Assembly (NCBI RefSeq): GCF_900186965.1
Contig: NZ_LT906457.1
Span: 248,001 to 312,000, forward strand
DNA: 64,000 nt
Origin: Legionella spiritensis
GTDB taxonomy: Bacteria; Pseudomonadota; Gammaproteobacteria; Legionellales; Legionellaceae
Direction: 5' to 3'
In this document: in pieces, positions 1 through 7,328 of the stretch
How the letters are laid out: every line of letters starts with the position of its first letter
How positions within the stretch are numbered: position 1 is the first letter of the stretch
Notes under the pieces: generated by a model
Told to the model about the DNA's origin: nothing
What the model saw: only the letters and a program-made list of their open reading frames with translations
Database searches by the model: none
Made by a program: the position numbers and the translations under genes

Positions 1-238
1 CAACCCTTGGATCGATAAGATAGATCATATCCGACTTTACAAAATCAGCTACTGACGTCTCTTGATTGACTCGTTTATTGGCGATATGAAACGCGATTGT
101 TAATTCATTGGTATCGGGATGAGTAAATATTCGATCAATGCGAATTAGATATGGTTCTCTCACCTGACCGGTGAATCTTACAACAGTTTGCTGATATACA
201 AAGCGAAGAAATTTGCTTTTTGGGGTCCATTTTCCCAT
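1..238 (-). CDS. Hypothetical protein, C-terminus beyond window edge
   Basis: An open frame runs from an ATG at 238 to the left edge (about 79 codons, no stop). It begins MGKWTPKSKFLRFVYQQTVV. An AAGGA ribosome site lies about 8 bases upstream, and the gene starts only 24 bases after the stop of the repressor gene on the same strand, so the two are probably co-transcribed. I see no signal peptide, membrane segment or family motif in this part. It is likely an accessory gene of the integrated element, but the function is unknown. Confidence 0.6.
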   Translation of the reverse strand, partial: MGKWTPKSKFLRFVYQQTVVRFTGQVREPYLIRIDRIFTHPDTNELTIAFHIANKRVNQETSVADFVKSDMIYLIDPRV

Positions 239-262
239 GGTTACATCCTTACAACTTACTAA

Positions 263-916
263 CTATTTTGAACGCAATTTTTGGTGCACCTCAAGGATTA
301 CACCTACAACAGTGTATAAATTATCATCATAAATTTCTACAGGCAATTTCGGGTTGATGGGATATAAATATTGTTCATTCCCTTCAACAACAAATTTTTT
401 AATTGAATAGTGTGTTGAGTCACCTTTCTTCTTTACGATTACATACGATCGATCATCTGGGGTAATATCTTGATTTATAATCAGAAGCGAATTTTGTGGG
501 AATGTCGGCTCATATAAATCCGTATCTATTACCAGAGCACTATATTCCCCATCAACATCATTTTCGGCCCATCGATACCATTCTTGTGGAGATTTCGAGT
601 CTACTCCCTGACTAAATTCAAATACAGGCAGTGGACGACTTGTGCTCTCTGCCTGATGAGCCTCACCTTGCCTTGTAATAGGCTCCAAGCCAAGCAATTG
701 CTCAATAGTTATATCAAAATAATTTGCTATCTGGACCAGTGTGCTTGCTTTAGGATCGGTGACATCACCATTCAAAATTCTGGTGATTTTATTGGTAGGG
801 ATACCTAATTTACGCGCGAGCGCAGCGGGAGTAAGTTTTTCATCTCGCCCTAGCAATTCATTTAGTGTCTTTGCCAGTTGCAGTTGGCTAGTCTCATTTA
901 AAAAAGTTGTCGTCAT
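263..916 (-). CDS. XRE-family phage-type repressor with S24/LexA-like C-terminal fold
   Basis: This 217-residue protein looks like a lambda/C2-type repressor. An HTH_XRE domain lies at about residues 28-76 (AALARKLGIPTNKITRILNG) and an S24/LexA-like domain at about 95-212. The Lys-side motif (SIKKF) is present. At the place of the usual Gly-Ser-Met nucleophile the sequence reads TDLYEPTFP, so the catalytic serine appears to be missing and RecA-stimulated self-cleavage is doubtful. It is divergent from the small-gene/excisionase/integrase set, and three identical-type palindromes lie in the divergent promoter directly upstream of its start. It probably represses both directions. The family call is firm; the loss of cleavage is inference from my alignment by eye. 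Confidence 0.85.
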   Translation of the reverse strand: MTTTFLNETSQLQLAKTLNELLGRDEKLTPAALARKLGIPTNKITRILNGDVTDPKASTLVQIANYFDITIEQLLGLEPITRQGEAHQAESTSRPLPVFEFSQGVDSKSPQEWYRWAENDVDGEYSALVIDTDLYEPTFPQNSLLIINQDITPDDRSYVIVKKKGDSTHYSIKKFVVEGNEQYLYPINPKLPVEIYDDNLYTVVGVILEVHQKLRSK

Positions 917-928
917 ACCTTGACACCG

Positions 929-978
929 TTACATTCATGTAATAAATTACATCTATGTAACGAATTACACTGATGTAA
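929..978. promoter_or_regulatory. Array of three 14-bp palindromic operators, 18-bp period
   Basis: Three copies of a palindrome of the form TTACA-N4-TGTAA start at 929 (TTACATTCATGTAA), 947 (TTACATCTATGTAA) and 965 (TTACACTGATGTAA). Their spacing is exactly 18 bp. They sit between the repressor start (916) and the rightward genes, as the operators of a lambda-like control region do. The likely ligand is the adjacent XRE repressor. Confidence 0.8.
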
Positions 979-1103
979 AAGTTGATAGTAACATAATTTA
1001 CGCAAATTTCATGTAGATTATGTGTAATTGATGGGAAATATTACCCAGTTAGCTCAAGAAGCAGCATCGAGGACTTACTTTGCTGTAAGGAGGAGGACAA
1101 TCC

Positions 1104-1343
1104 ATGGAACATCATTCAAGGCTGATCATATACAAAGGAATGATTCAGTATATCTTAGATTCAACCCATTACACTTTGAAACACATAGCCCAATTGTCGC
1201 ATTCATCACTGGATAATATTCGGATGATATATTGCCATGATTCTGTGCCAAGTAGTTTCAAATCTGAAGTTGAATTGATGAAGCTATATCAGATTATTCT
1301 TGAAATCAATTTGAACAAGGAAGACTGCTCGCTTGCTGGGTAG
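1104..1343 (+). CDS. Small hypothetical protein with HTH-like centre
   Basis: This 79-residue protein starts at an ATG preceded by an unusually strong ribosome site (AAGGAGGAGG). The central stretch TLKHIAQLSHSSLDNIRMIY has the helix-turn-helix look of XRE-type proteins but is short. It lies between the operator array and the excisionase-like gene on the same strand, so it probably belongs to the early rightward transcript of the element. It may be a Cro-like or accessory regulator. That role is inference from position and size only, and I recognise no named family. Confidence 0.6.
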   Translation: MEHHSRLIIYKGMIQYILDSTHYTLKHIAQLSHSSLDNIRMIYCHDSVPSSFKSEVELMKLYQIILEINLNKEDCSLAG

Positions 1344-1376
1344 TTAGTTTACAAAATATAGAAGGAAATATTGATT

Positions 1377-1583
1377 ATGAACTGGGTAAAATTAAAAAAA
1401 TATTGCGAGATATCTGGTGACACGTCTAATGCTGTTCACGCCAAACGAAAGCGCGGCATGTGGTTAGATGGTGTACAATGTAAAGTAGGACCAGATGGTA
1501 ATATATGGATCAATTTAGTTGAGGTTGAGCGATGGGTGGAAAACGGCAACAAAGCAACGAATATCCGGTTGCGCGCGGGATAA
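1377..1583 (+). CDS. Excisionase-like small DNA-binding protein
   Basis: This protein of about 68 residues starts at the ATG at 1377, with GAAGGAA 8-10 bases upstream. The longer frame starts at a TTG (1371) and is less likely. The sequence (MNWVKLKKYCEISGDTSNAV, then MWLDGVQCKVGPDGNIWINL and VERWVE) matches the winged-helix pattern of short excisionase/MerR-like proteins that sit before phage integrases. Its 3' end overlaps the integrase start by about 50 bases, which indicates translational coupling. Its expected job is directing excision by the integrase. This rests on pattern and context. Confidence 0.7.
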   Translation: MNWVKLKKYCEISGDTSNAVHAKRKRGMWLDGVQCKVGPDGNIWINLVEVERWVENGNKATNIRLRAG

Positions 1584-2737
1584 GTGTTCGGGAACTTGAT
1601 TCCAGTAAATGTATTAGAATCGATTTTACTTATCGTGGCGTAAGATGTCGTGAGACGTTGAAGATTGAACCAACCAAGGCAAATATAAAATATGCCGAAA
1701 GGTTAAGGGGTGAAATTCTAAACGCCATAAGTGTGGGTACGTTTAATTACCAGGATTATTTCCCAAACTCCCAAAGGTCAAAAATGTTTGGCTATTCAGT
1801 GGTGAAATCTACTGTTGGTGAATTGCTCAAAGAATATATGGAAATTGCTGAAAAAACACTTGAGCCCAGTACCTTTAACGGCTATAGGAAAGCGTGTGAA
1901 GCCCATTTATACCCGGCATTTGGCGATATTCCTGTAAAAGATTTGTCATCTATGATGATTCGTAATTATGTGACAAAGCTTGAATTGACGCTTAAAACCA
2001 TACGAAATATTTTAACCCCTTTAAGAAACACCCTAGATCAAGCGCTAAATGATGGCATGATTACCTCCAACCCATTGGATAGATTGGTTTTATCTAAGTT
2101 GGTTGATAAGAAAACTCGCAGCAGCAACTGGGAGGTTGATCCATTTAATCAAGATGAAATTAAAGCCATTCTTTCTGAAGCAAAGGACCAGGCACGAAAT
2201 CTATTCCAATTTGCCTTTTATAGTGGCTTACGTACATCGGAGCTTATCGCTTTAGAATGGGGCGATATTGATTGGCTAAACGGGATTATAAGGGTATCAA
2301 GAGCTGTTGTTCTTAAACAAGAAAAAGGCACTAAAACAAAATCTGGTCAGCGCGATGTGCTGTTACTACCACCGGCATTAGAGGCTCTGCAAAATCAAAA
2401 GAGATTTACTTTTCTTGAAGGGGGACGTGTGTTTTATAACCCTCGCACCAATACTCCTTGGGAAACAGACGGTCAAATTCGAAAAACCTGTTGGGCACAT
2501 ATATTAAAAAAAGCAGGGGTTCGCTACCGCAACCCTTATCAAACCCGTCATACTTATGCTTCGATGATGCTTTCTGCCGGTGAAAATTCCTTATGGGTTG
2601 CCAAGCAAATGGGACATAAAGATACAGAAATGATTATCAAAAATTATGGCAGATGGATTCCAGATACATCTACCTTAGCAGGATATACGACAGTGAATGA
2701 CTGGTCCTCGCCATTGACTGGTCAAGTTAAAAAATAG
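1532..2737 (+). CDS. int: Tyrosine recombinase, phage/genomic-island integrase
   Basis: This 401-residue site-specific recombinase has an N-terminal arm-type DNA-binding region (about residues 15-70), a SAM-like core-binding domain (about 95-185) and a C-terminal catalytic domain. Visible catalytic residues are Arg234 (SGLRTSEL), Arg339-His340 (YQTRHTYAS, with Tyr replacing the first His of the HxxR box), the MGHKD box and nucleophile Tyr372 (IIKNYGRW). The length is normal for the family. The start lies inside the excisionase gene, preceded by GAGG. No second attachment site can be paired with it in this window, so the extent of the element it moved is unknown. Confidence 0.92.
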   Translation: MGGKRQQSNEYPVARGISVRELDSSKCIRIDFTYRGVRCRETLKIEPTKANIKYAERLRGEILNAISVGTFNYQDYFPNSQRSKMFGYSVVKSTVGELLKEYMEIAEKTLEPSTFNGYRKACEAHLYPAFGDIPVKDLSSMMIRNYVTKLELTLKTIRNILTPLRNTLDQALNDGMITSNPLDRLVLSKLVDKKTRSSNWEVDPFNQDEIKAILSEAKDQARNLFQFAFYSGLRTSELIALEWGDIDWLNGIIRVSRAVVLKQEKGTKTKSGQRDVLLLPPALEALQNQKRFTFLEGGRVFYNPRTNTPWETDGQIRKTCWAHILKKAGVRYRNPYQTRHTYASMMLSAGENSLWVAKQMGHKDTEMIIKNYGRWIPDTSTLAGYTTVNDWSSPLTGQVKK

Positions 2738-2788
2738 TCCCAAGTAAATTTTCTTGATTGGGATTTGATACCGATGCAAATCAGATTC

Positions 2789-4033
2789 TTATTTCATTGA
2801 GTCTTCATGCTCAAAAGCTGAAGTCATGCGGTCAATCTCCCTTTTTGTCAAACCAAATTGAGTTGCAACCGACCGCCATTCACTTACAGCTAACGCAACC
2901 TCTTTTATGATTTCAAGTGCTCTTGCTTTCTTTATCCGAAACTCATCAATAACGGAAAGCGCCAAATCAATAGAAGCGGTTGGATCATCATAATCAATTG
3001 ACGTTGATAACATGCGTGCTTTCATTTCAACGGGGGTTGGGTTGACATCATAGGCAGGCGACAACCGCCAACCTTTATGACGTTCATATAAAAAACCATG
3101 ATTTCTTAAATGATCATCTGTGTTTGAAATCAACACGGTAAAGATGATACGCCGCCACAGTTCTTCTAGATCACTGTTTGGACTAGCACCGTATTGAGTG
3201 ATGGCGTAAGCAATTTCAAGATAGCTGTGGGGGTCATTATCCTTTGCGCCTAACATACTCATTGCAGATAAGAACGGAACACGCTGACCTTCGTGCCGGT
3301 CAAAACGGCGCAGAATCAACACTGGTTTGTCCATGATTGTTTCCAAACGCCAATCGGTTGTTTCAATACCTGCTTTTTCTGCAAGGCTCAGGGCAACAGC
3401 TTCCCAGACAACCACGTTAAATTCATCATCTTTTTTTGGAAATTTAGCAATTGCAAGATGGCCGTCTTTATCTCTGACAGATGCTTTTGGCCGTGCGCCA
3501 CCAAGAGATGACCCAGGTGCCAATAATATTTTTAAATCTTCAGCTGATTCCTCGTCATTAAGATAATGCTCCGTTGCAGAAAGTAATCGAGGAAGATCAA
3601 TTAAAGGAGGTATGCTCTCTTTATCTTTTGGGGTTAAGTATGGCCCGCCATCTTGTAGTGAGAAACGTAATGCGCCCTGACGAGCTTCATCATTAACGCC
3701 TAACAGATAATCTACTTCTGACAGTGTTCTTGCTGTCTCTGCCTTTGATTTAGCCCGCATACTTTCTGCTCGGCGCATCAGCACACGACCCCAGCGATCA
3801 GGCGCAGAATCACCAATAGCACCGAATAATATCTGGTCTGGTGTGGTATGAAATGCGCCAGCGGTTAATTGAAGCGCTGGATCAAGAGCAAACTTTTCTG
3901 AATGTTTCAGCCATTCAGGATCATATTCAAAGGACGCACTTTGCCTTGCACCACGCTGATGAAACCAGAGCTTGCCGACCTTGTGCGTATTTTCGCCAAG
4001 GTCAATTGAAACATATATTTCTTGGCTACTCAT
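2789..4033 (-). CDS. hipA: HipA-type serine/threonine kinase toxin
   Basis: This 414-residue protein starts at the ATG at 4033, which has AGAGGA just upstream and overlaps the end of hipB by 8 bases. A longer upstream frame lies inside hipB and is rejected. HipA features are visible: the Gly/Ser-rich loop SSLGGARPKA (about 175-184), the catalytic segment NTDDHLRNHG with Asp306 and Asn311, and the metal-binding Asp329 in SPAYDVNP. HipA toxins phosphorylate an aminoacyl-tRNA synthetase and induce dormancy when free of HipB. The substrate here is not known. The location in accessory DNA fits a stabilisation or persistence module. Confidence 0.9.
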   Translation of the reverse strand: MSSQEIYVSIDLGENTHKVGKLWFHQRGARQSASFEYDPEWLKHSEKFALDPALQLTAGAFHTTPDQILFGAIGDSAPDRWGRVLMRRAESMRAKSKAETARTLSEVDYLLGVNDEARQGALRFSLQDGGPYLTPKDKESIPPLIDLPRLLSATEHYLNDEESAEDLKILLAPGSSLGGARPKASVRDKDGHLAIAKFPKKDDEFNVVVWEAVALSLAEKAGIETTDWRLETIMDKPVLILRRFDRHEGQRVPFLSAMSMLGAKDNDPHSYLEIAYAITQYGASPNSDLEELWRRIIFTVLISNTDDHLRNHGFLYERHKGWRLSPAYDVNPTPVEMKARMLSTSIDYDDPTASIDLALSVIDEFRIKKARALEIIKEVALAVSEWRSVATQFGLTKREIDRMTSAFEHEDSMK

Positions 4034-4361
4034 TTGCTTCCTCTTTATCGCTTTGTGGCATTCTAATTCTTTTCGGGAGACTTTCTTCTTCAAGTTCACG
4101 TCCGACAATATCTTGAGAGACATCAGCAACACGTGCCAATTGCTCAGGCATCCCTAAAACAAAAAGAGCGGAAGCATACGCACCCATGGATACGCTTGGA
4201 TCGCCTTTTTCAATCTTAGATAAGGTGATGCGAGAAAACCCAGAGCGCTCTGACATAAGCTCCATTGGTATACGACGGCGACGACGTGCATCACTAATGT
4301 TCTTACCCAACCTTCTTAAAGCTTTCTGCACAGGAATGGGTGAATGTATTTTTTTACTCAT
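4026..4361 (-). CDS. hipB: HipB-type XRE antitoxin
   Basis: This 111-residue antitoxin precedes and overlaps hipA. An HTH_XRE domain occupies about residues 12-70 (MELMSERSGFSRITLSKIEK). The C-terminal tail is polar and charged (KRIRMPQSDKEEANE), as expected for a flexible toxin-binding end. HipB proteins are dimers that neutralise HipA and repress their own operon through palindromes, and several such palindromes lie directly upstream at 4372-4515. The pairing with hipA, the overlap and the operators make the assignment firm. Confidence 0.9.
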   Translation of the reverse strand: MSKKIHSPIPVQKALRRLGKNISDARRRRRIPMELMSERSGFSRITLSKIEKGDPSVSMGAYASALFVLGMPEQLARVADVSQDIVGRELEEESLPKRIRMPQSDKEEANE

Positions 4362-4371
4362 ATTTTAACTC

Positions 4372-4515
4372 TTAATGTATTCTATATTATACCTTACGCC
4401 TTATTATGTATATAATAGGATACATTAATGTAATTATCAAGTTGTTAATGGTTTAATGTATATTATACTTATCATTAAACAACTTAACGTAAATAATAAG
4501 ATACGTTAAGTTGTT
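4372..4515. promoter_or_regulatory. hipBA operator region with repeated AT-rich palindromes
   Basis: Upstream of hipB there are at least four related sites of about 26 bp with TTAAYGTA-type half sites. They lie near 4372-4397, 4404-4428, 4453-4478 (TTAATGTA...ATCATTAA) and 4484-4509 (TTAACGTA...TACGTTAA). The last sits inside a perfect inverted repeat with 14-bp arms (AACAACTTAACGTA at 4478-4491 and its complement at 4502-4515) around a 10-bp centre. Sites 3 and 4 start 31 bp apart, about three helical turns. These are probable HipB operators. Confidence 0.65.
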
Positions 4516-4812
4516 CATTAAAAATTCCTTGCATAAAGTCGTGTTGCCTCTGGTGGCCAACTGATTTGAATAATTGGTTGCGCTTATAATGATCTCAATG
4601 CAATTCACTTTATGAACTCAACACTTTTTGTTAAGTTCAGAGAGTAAATTGCATAAAATCGAGAAACTGTTTAAAGTTAATAGGCTTAAACATGAGATCA
4701 TGGGTTGCGATTTTAGGGATTAGAGAAAAAGCGTCAAAAATGCCCCATTTACGCCCCAAAATTGGTAAGTCGAAAATTAGGGCTATATAAATCAATAAGT
4801 TATGAGAAATTG
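4516..4812. other. Non-coding stretch before attachment-site remnant
   Basis: This is about 300 bases of AT-rich DNA with no convincing gene. A short frame on the minus strand across 4637-4843 is a read-through of the tRNA 3' end and is not a gene. I see no strong promoter or terminator. Confidence 0.5.
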
Positions 4813-4842
4813 TCGCGGGTTCGATTCCCGCCGCCTCCACCA
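4813..4842 (+). other. 3' end of a tRNA or tmRNA gene: probable att remnant
   Basis: The sequence contains a T-arm (GCGGG-TTCGATT-CCCGC at 4815-4831), a 7-base acceptor 3' strand (CGCCTCC), a discriminator A and an encoded CCA (4840-4842). The preceding DNA does not fold into the rest of a tRNA, so this is only the 3' end. Such fragments are left when an island integrates into a tRNA or ssrA gene. The acceptor (partner GGAGGCG or GGGGGCG) would fit a tRNA or tmRNA. I cannot decide which. Confidence 0.75.
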
Positions 4843-5098
4843 ATTATTCAAGCCATCAAAGACCACTAAAGACCATCGTAAACCCTTGTAAATCAACGAG
4901 ATAAACCATAATTTTCCATGATTGAGGTTGTCTTTTGTGGTTTCTCGTTGGCTCAAAAATCACCCAAAATATGCCCAAAATTTTTGGAAAAGTACCCAAT
5001 ATCTGCCCAAAATATTTTGGGCAGATACTTTATAGAAAGGTAGATTTATATTTTTAACTAGATAAAATATTCGCCAATTTCACAAATTTTAAATCTTT
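4843..5098. other. Non-coding DNA downstream of att remnant
   Basis: This is AT-rich DNA with several repeats of the word GCCCAAAAT (around 4965-5025), including an inverted pair TGCCCAAAATATTTTGGGCA near 5002-5024. The latter could be a recombinase arm site or an operator for the AlpA-type regulator that follows. I found no gene. Confidence 0.4.
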
Positions 5099-5308
5099 AT
5101 GATCAAACTCTCAGAAACAGGTTTTTTAAGATTGAAGCAAATTATTGGTGACAAAAAAGCTAACCCTCCCATTCCTGCAATAATTCCAGTAGGCAAATCT
5201 ACATGGTGGGTTAAATCTGGTCGTTTTCCACACCCAGTTAAGCTCGGACCAAGAATCACCGTTTGGAGAGTTGAGGATATTAAGAAATTTATTGAAAGTA
5301 AGTCCTGA
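5099..5308 (+). CDS. AlpA-family phage regulatory protein
   Basis: This 69-residue protein has the AlpA pattern. A first helix region, RLKQIIGDKKANPPIPAIIP, is followed by GKSTWWVKSGRFPHPVKLGP (the AlpA-typical 'S-x-x-W-x-x-x-x-G-x-F-P-x-P' core) and RITVWRVEDIKKFIE. AlpA proteins are small MerR-like DNA binders that activate integrase or excision genes of cryptic prophages. The gene lies just after the att remnant, but no integrase follows. An IS-derived element lies immediately downstream, so this is probably the residue of a second, decayed island. The ribosome site is weak. Confidence 0.8.
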   Translation: MIKLSETGFLRLKQIIGDKKANPPIPAIIPVGKSTWWVKSGRFPHPVKLGPRITVWRVEDIKKFIESKS

Positions 5309-5370
5309 AGAAAAAACGTAATTTGTAAACAAAGTATTTGGTTCGAAGCCCATGCGATTGACCTGCCCGG

Positions 5371-5451
5371 TTTTTTACAAGCCCTGCATTGGTTCAAACC
5401 ACGGTTAATTGCATAAATGGCTTGTTCCTTGCGAACCTGTACGCTTACCAT
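5371..5451 (-). pseudogene. IS3-family orfB remnant (5' end only)
   Basis: Overlapping the end of orfA, a frame beginning MVSVQVRKEQAIYAINRGLN matches the start of IS3-family OrfB. It is lost after about 26 residues, where the sequence jumps straight to the left terminal repeat. The catalytic DDE domain is absent. Confidence 0.7.
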
Positions 5452-5708
5452 TTTTTTACGGCAATCTCCTTCATGATTTCGATTTCAAGATCTCGCTCTG
5501 CCAGTAGCTTCTTCAATCTACCATTTTCAGACTCAAGAGATTTTAGCTTTTTAACCTCTTCATTACCCATCGCACCAAAACGTTTACGCCAGACATAAAT
5601 CGATGCTTCTGATACACCATGACGCTTGGCAACCTCAGGTACGGTATCACGATCCGTTTCTCGTAAAATACGAACAATTTGCTCTGCTGAATAACGTTTC
5701 TTTTTCAT
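5445..5708 (-). CDS. IS3-family transposase OrfA
   Basis: This 87-residue protein starts at the ATG at 5708 (MKKKRYSAEQIVRILRETDR); the longer frame adds nine residues and lacks support. An HTH_Tnp_1 domain (VPEVAKRHGVSEASIYVWRK) is followed by a leucine-zipper-like coiled coil (LESENGRLKKLLAERDLEIE), as in IS3-family OrfA proteins of the IS51/IS407 type. OrfA binds the IS ends and normally fuses to OrfB by frameshifting. Here OrfB is reduced to its first residues, so the product is at most a DNA-binding regulator. Confidence 0.88.
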   Translation of the reverse strand: MKKKRYSAEQIVRILRETDRDTVPEVAKRHGVSEASIYVWRKRFGAMGNEEVKKLKSLESENGRLKKLLAERDLEIEIMKEIAVKKW

Positions 5709-5856
5709 CTGCTTTCCCCCGAGTTGACGGGGCATTATCTCTAATTTAAGTTGGTCTGAAAATCCCGGGGCAGGTCATATAAGTCAGAAAAGAGTTTTTA
5801 AGACCATAATGCTATAATTATAATCATGAGTTGCGAATAAATTTTAAGGTATTACC

Positions 5857-7032
5857 GTGCCCAATAAACATGATGATGAACCATCAAAATTAGCCAAGTC
5901 AGATCAGTTAGAAAAATATGGTTTTTTTTCTAAACCAAAGGCCGAAAGAAGGGTAACAACTGATACTGACCTAGAAAGAGCCATGCAATTGAGTGATAAT
6001 GCCAGGATTCAGCAAGAAGCGTTGGCAAAACGTCGTGAGGAAGAAGCCGTTGAGTTACAATACGATCTGACCGTGGATGTTCCTGACCATGAAAAATTAA
6101 TGGATCAATTGACATTTATATTACAAGGCATGCAAGGAGAAAGTCTGGAAGAATACACTGATAAAGTTGCCGCTAGTTATAATTATCCAACAGACACCGC
6201 TGAAATATTAGTTGGTAAAATCATTTCTCAAGAGATGGATTTTACCGAAGATGAAATATCGGTTATTCAAAGCGCTCACATAGCAGCTAGGTCCAAACCA
6301 ATGGCTTTTGATCAAATTAATAAAAGTTTACATTCAGTAATAGAGGATGAGTCTGTCGATATCGTGGTGATTTCTATCGGTAGTGGCGGTTCAAAAATCC
6401 AACAAACGCCCCCATTGGCCGAGGGGTTATCTATTCAAGCCGCAGTTACGGTAATCAATATTGACCCCGGGTATAAATTCTTCGAAGAAATCAAACGTGA
6501 AAAGCCGAATACCAATCAAAATAACGTACTCAAACATCTATATGTATCATCTGTGTTCCCAATTAATGGTAATGAAAGTCAACTAGCCGAAGGAGATCAA
6601 AGCGAGCATATCGAACGGACAATACAAACTATGCTGGATTCTGGCAAAAAAATTATTTTTATCCAAAATACCAGTCCTATAATTCCAAAGTTAAGCCTTA
6701 GTTTGGCTCGAAATAATCCAGAGTTAGTGGGACATCAATTAGCATACATAGGTGCGTATCATGATTTCCAACCAGCAATGAATTATTCAGCAAAGTTTTT
6801 ATCCACACCTATCGAGTTACTCAAAGATAAAATCTTTGATAAAGATTCACATGGACAATTAATGCAATTTTGGGCAAGTGCCAAATCCGCTGAGAAAACC
6901 GAAGATAGAGAAGAATTTGAAAGGGTTCGACAAGCTGTGGTTGAGCATGGCCAACTTTTTGAAAATTTATCTAAAGTGGATGCAGAATCTGTTTTCCCTC
7001 ATGCTATCAAAACACAGCCAAAACCTCTTTAA
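5857..7032 (+). CDS. Hypothetical protein, 391 residues, GTG start
   Basis: The frame starts at GTG (5857) with AAGGT about 7 bases upstream; the downstream in-frame residues give no better start. The protein is soluble, charged and helix-rich at its N-terminus (residues 1-75, many Lys/Glu). A middle part (about 165-215) reads DIVVISIGSGGSKIQ and AAVTVINIDPGYKFF, which resembles the beta strands and glycine loop of a Rossmann-like, possibly methyltransferase-like fold. I see no signal peptide or membrane segment. It lies alone between two mobile-element remnants, which suggests it came in by transfer. A Dot/Icm effector is possible but unproven. Confidence 0.6.
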   Translation: MPNKHDDEPSKLAKSDQLEKYGFFSKPKAERRVTTDTDLERAMQLSDNARIQQEALAKRREEEAVELQYDLTVDVPDHEKLMDQLTFILQGMQGESLEEYTDKVAASYNYPTDTAEILVGKIISQEMDFTEDEISVIQSAHIAARSKPMAFDQINKSLHSVIEDESVDIVVISIGSGGSKIQQTPPLAEGLSIQAAVTVINIDPGYKFFEEIKREKPNTNQNNVLKHLYVSSVFPINGNESQLAEGDQSEHIERTIQTMLDSGKKIIFIQNTSPIIPKLSLSLARNNPELVGHQLAYIGAYHDFQPAMNYSAKFLSTPIELLKDKIFDKDSHGQLMQFWASAKSAEKTEDREEFERVRQAVVEHGQLFENLSKVDAESVFPHAIKTQPKPL

Positions 7033-7328
7033 TCTTTTGAAATGTTCATCGTTATAAATGAGTAGATGGACGCCATAAATTACGTTACAAATTTTGTGAT
7101 TTAGTGGCACTATAATGGAGGACGGTGAAAAAAATTGTAACATCCATGCTAAAGCATACGGATTGAACTCAACTAGTGGATGCGGATTTATTTTTTGTAG
7201 CTTAGCATTCCTAGTGGTCTGCTTGTGTTAATCAATTTGACTAATCGACCTTTTACCATTGCTTTCACTAGAGCTCTTGCATAACCGCTAGATTAGATTA
7301 ATCTTTTTGGCATTTTGCAAGGATGTTG
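7033..7328. other. Intergenic DNA; probable left end of IS5-family remnant
   Basis: No gene is visible. Near 7269-7285 the word AGAGCTCTTGCATAACC resembles the terminal repeat of the IS5-family element whose transposase remnant starts at 7329. There is no matching right end. Confidence 0.4.

Larger units (their letters stand above)
5359..5777 (-). mobile_element. Internally deleted IS3-family element with both ends
   Basis: The ends are TGACCTGCCCGG at 5359 and the complement of TGACCTGCCCCGGG ending at 5777, so both terminal inverted repeats survive around only 419 bp. Inside are an intact orfA and the first ~26 codons of orfB; the rest of orfB is gone. I see no clear target duplication. 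The structure is that of a non-autonomous IS derivative which a related IS3 transposase could still recognise. Confidence 0.75.

Noticed and set aside
1028-1216. A 62-residue frame beginning MMGNITQLAQEAAS
   Set aside because: It overlaps the better-supported gene at 1104 in another frame and has no strong ribosome site.
4637-4843. A 68-residue minus-strand frame beginning MVEAAGIEPAT
   Set aside because: It is the antisense read-through of a tRNA/tmRNA 3' end, a well-known false gene.
5089-5451. A 120-residue minus-strand frame running from the IS3 remnant across the AlpA gene
   Set aside because: It starts as true orfB sequence but after ~26 residues only reads the antisense of the AlpA gene.
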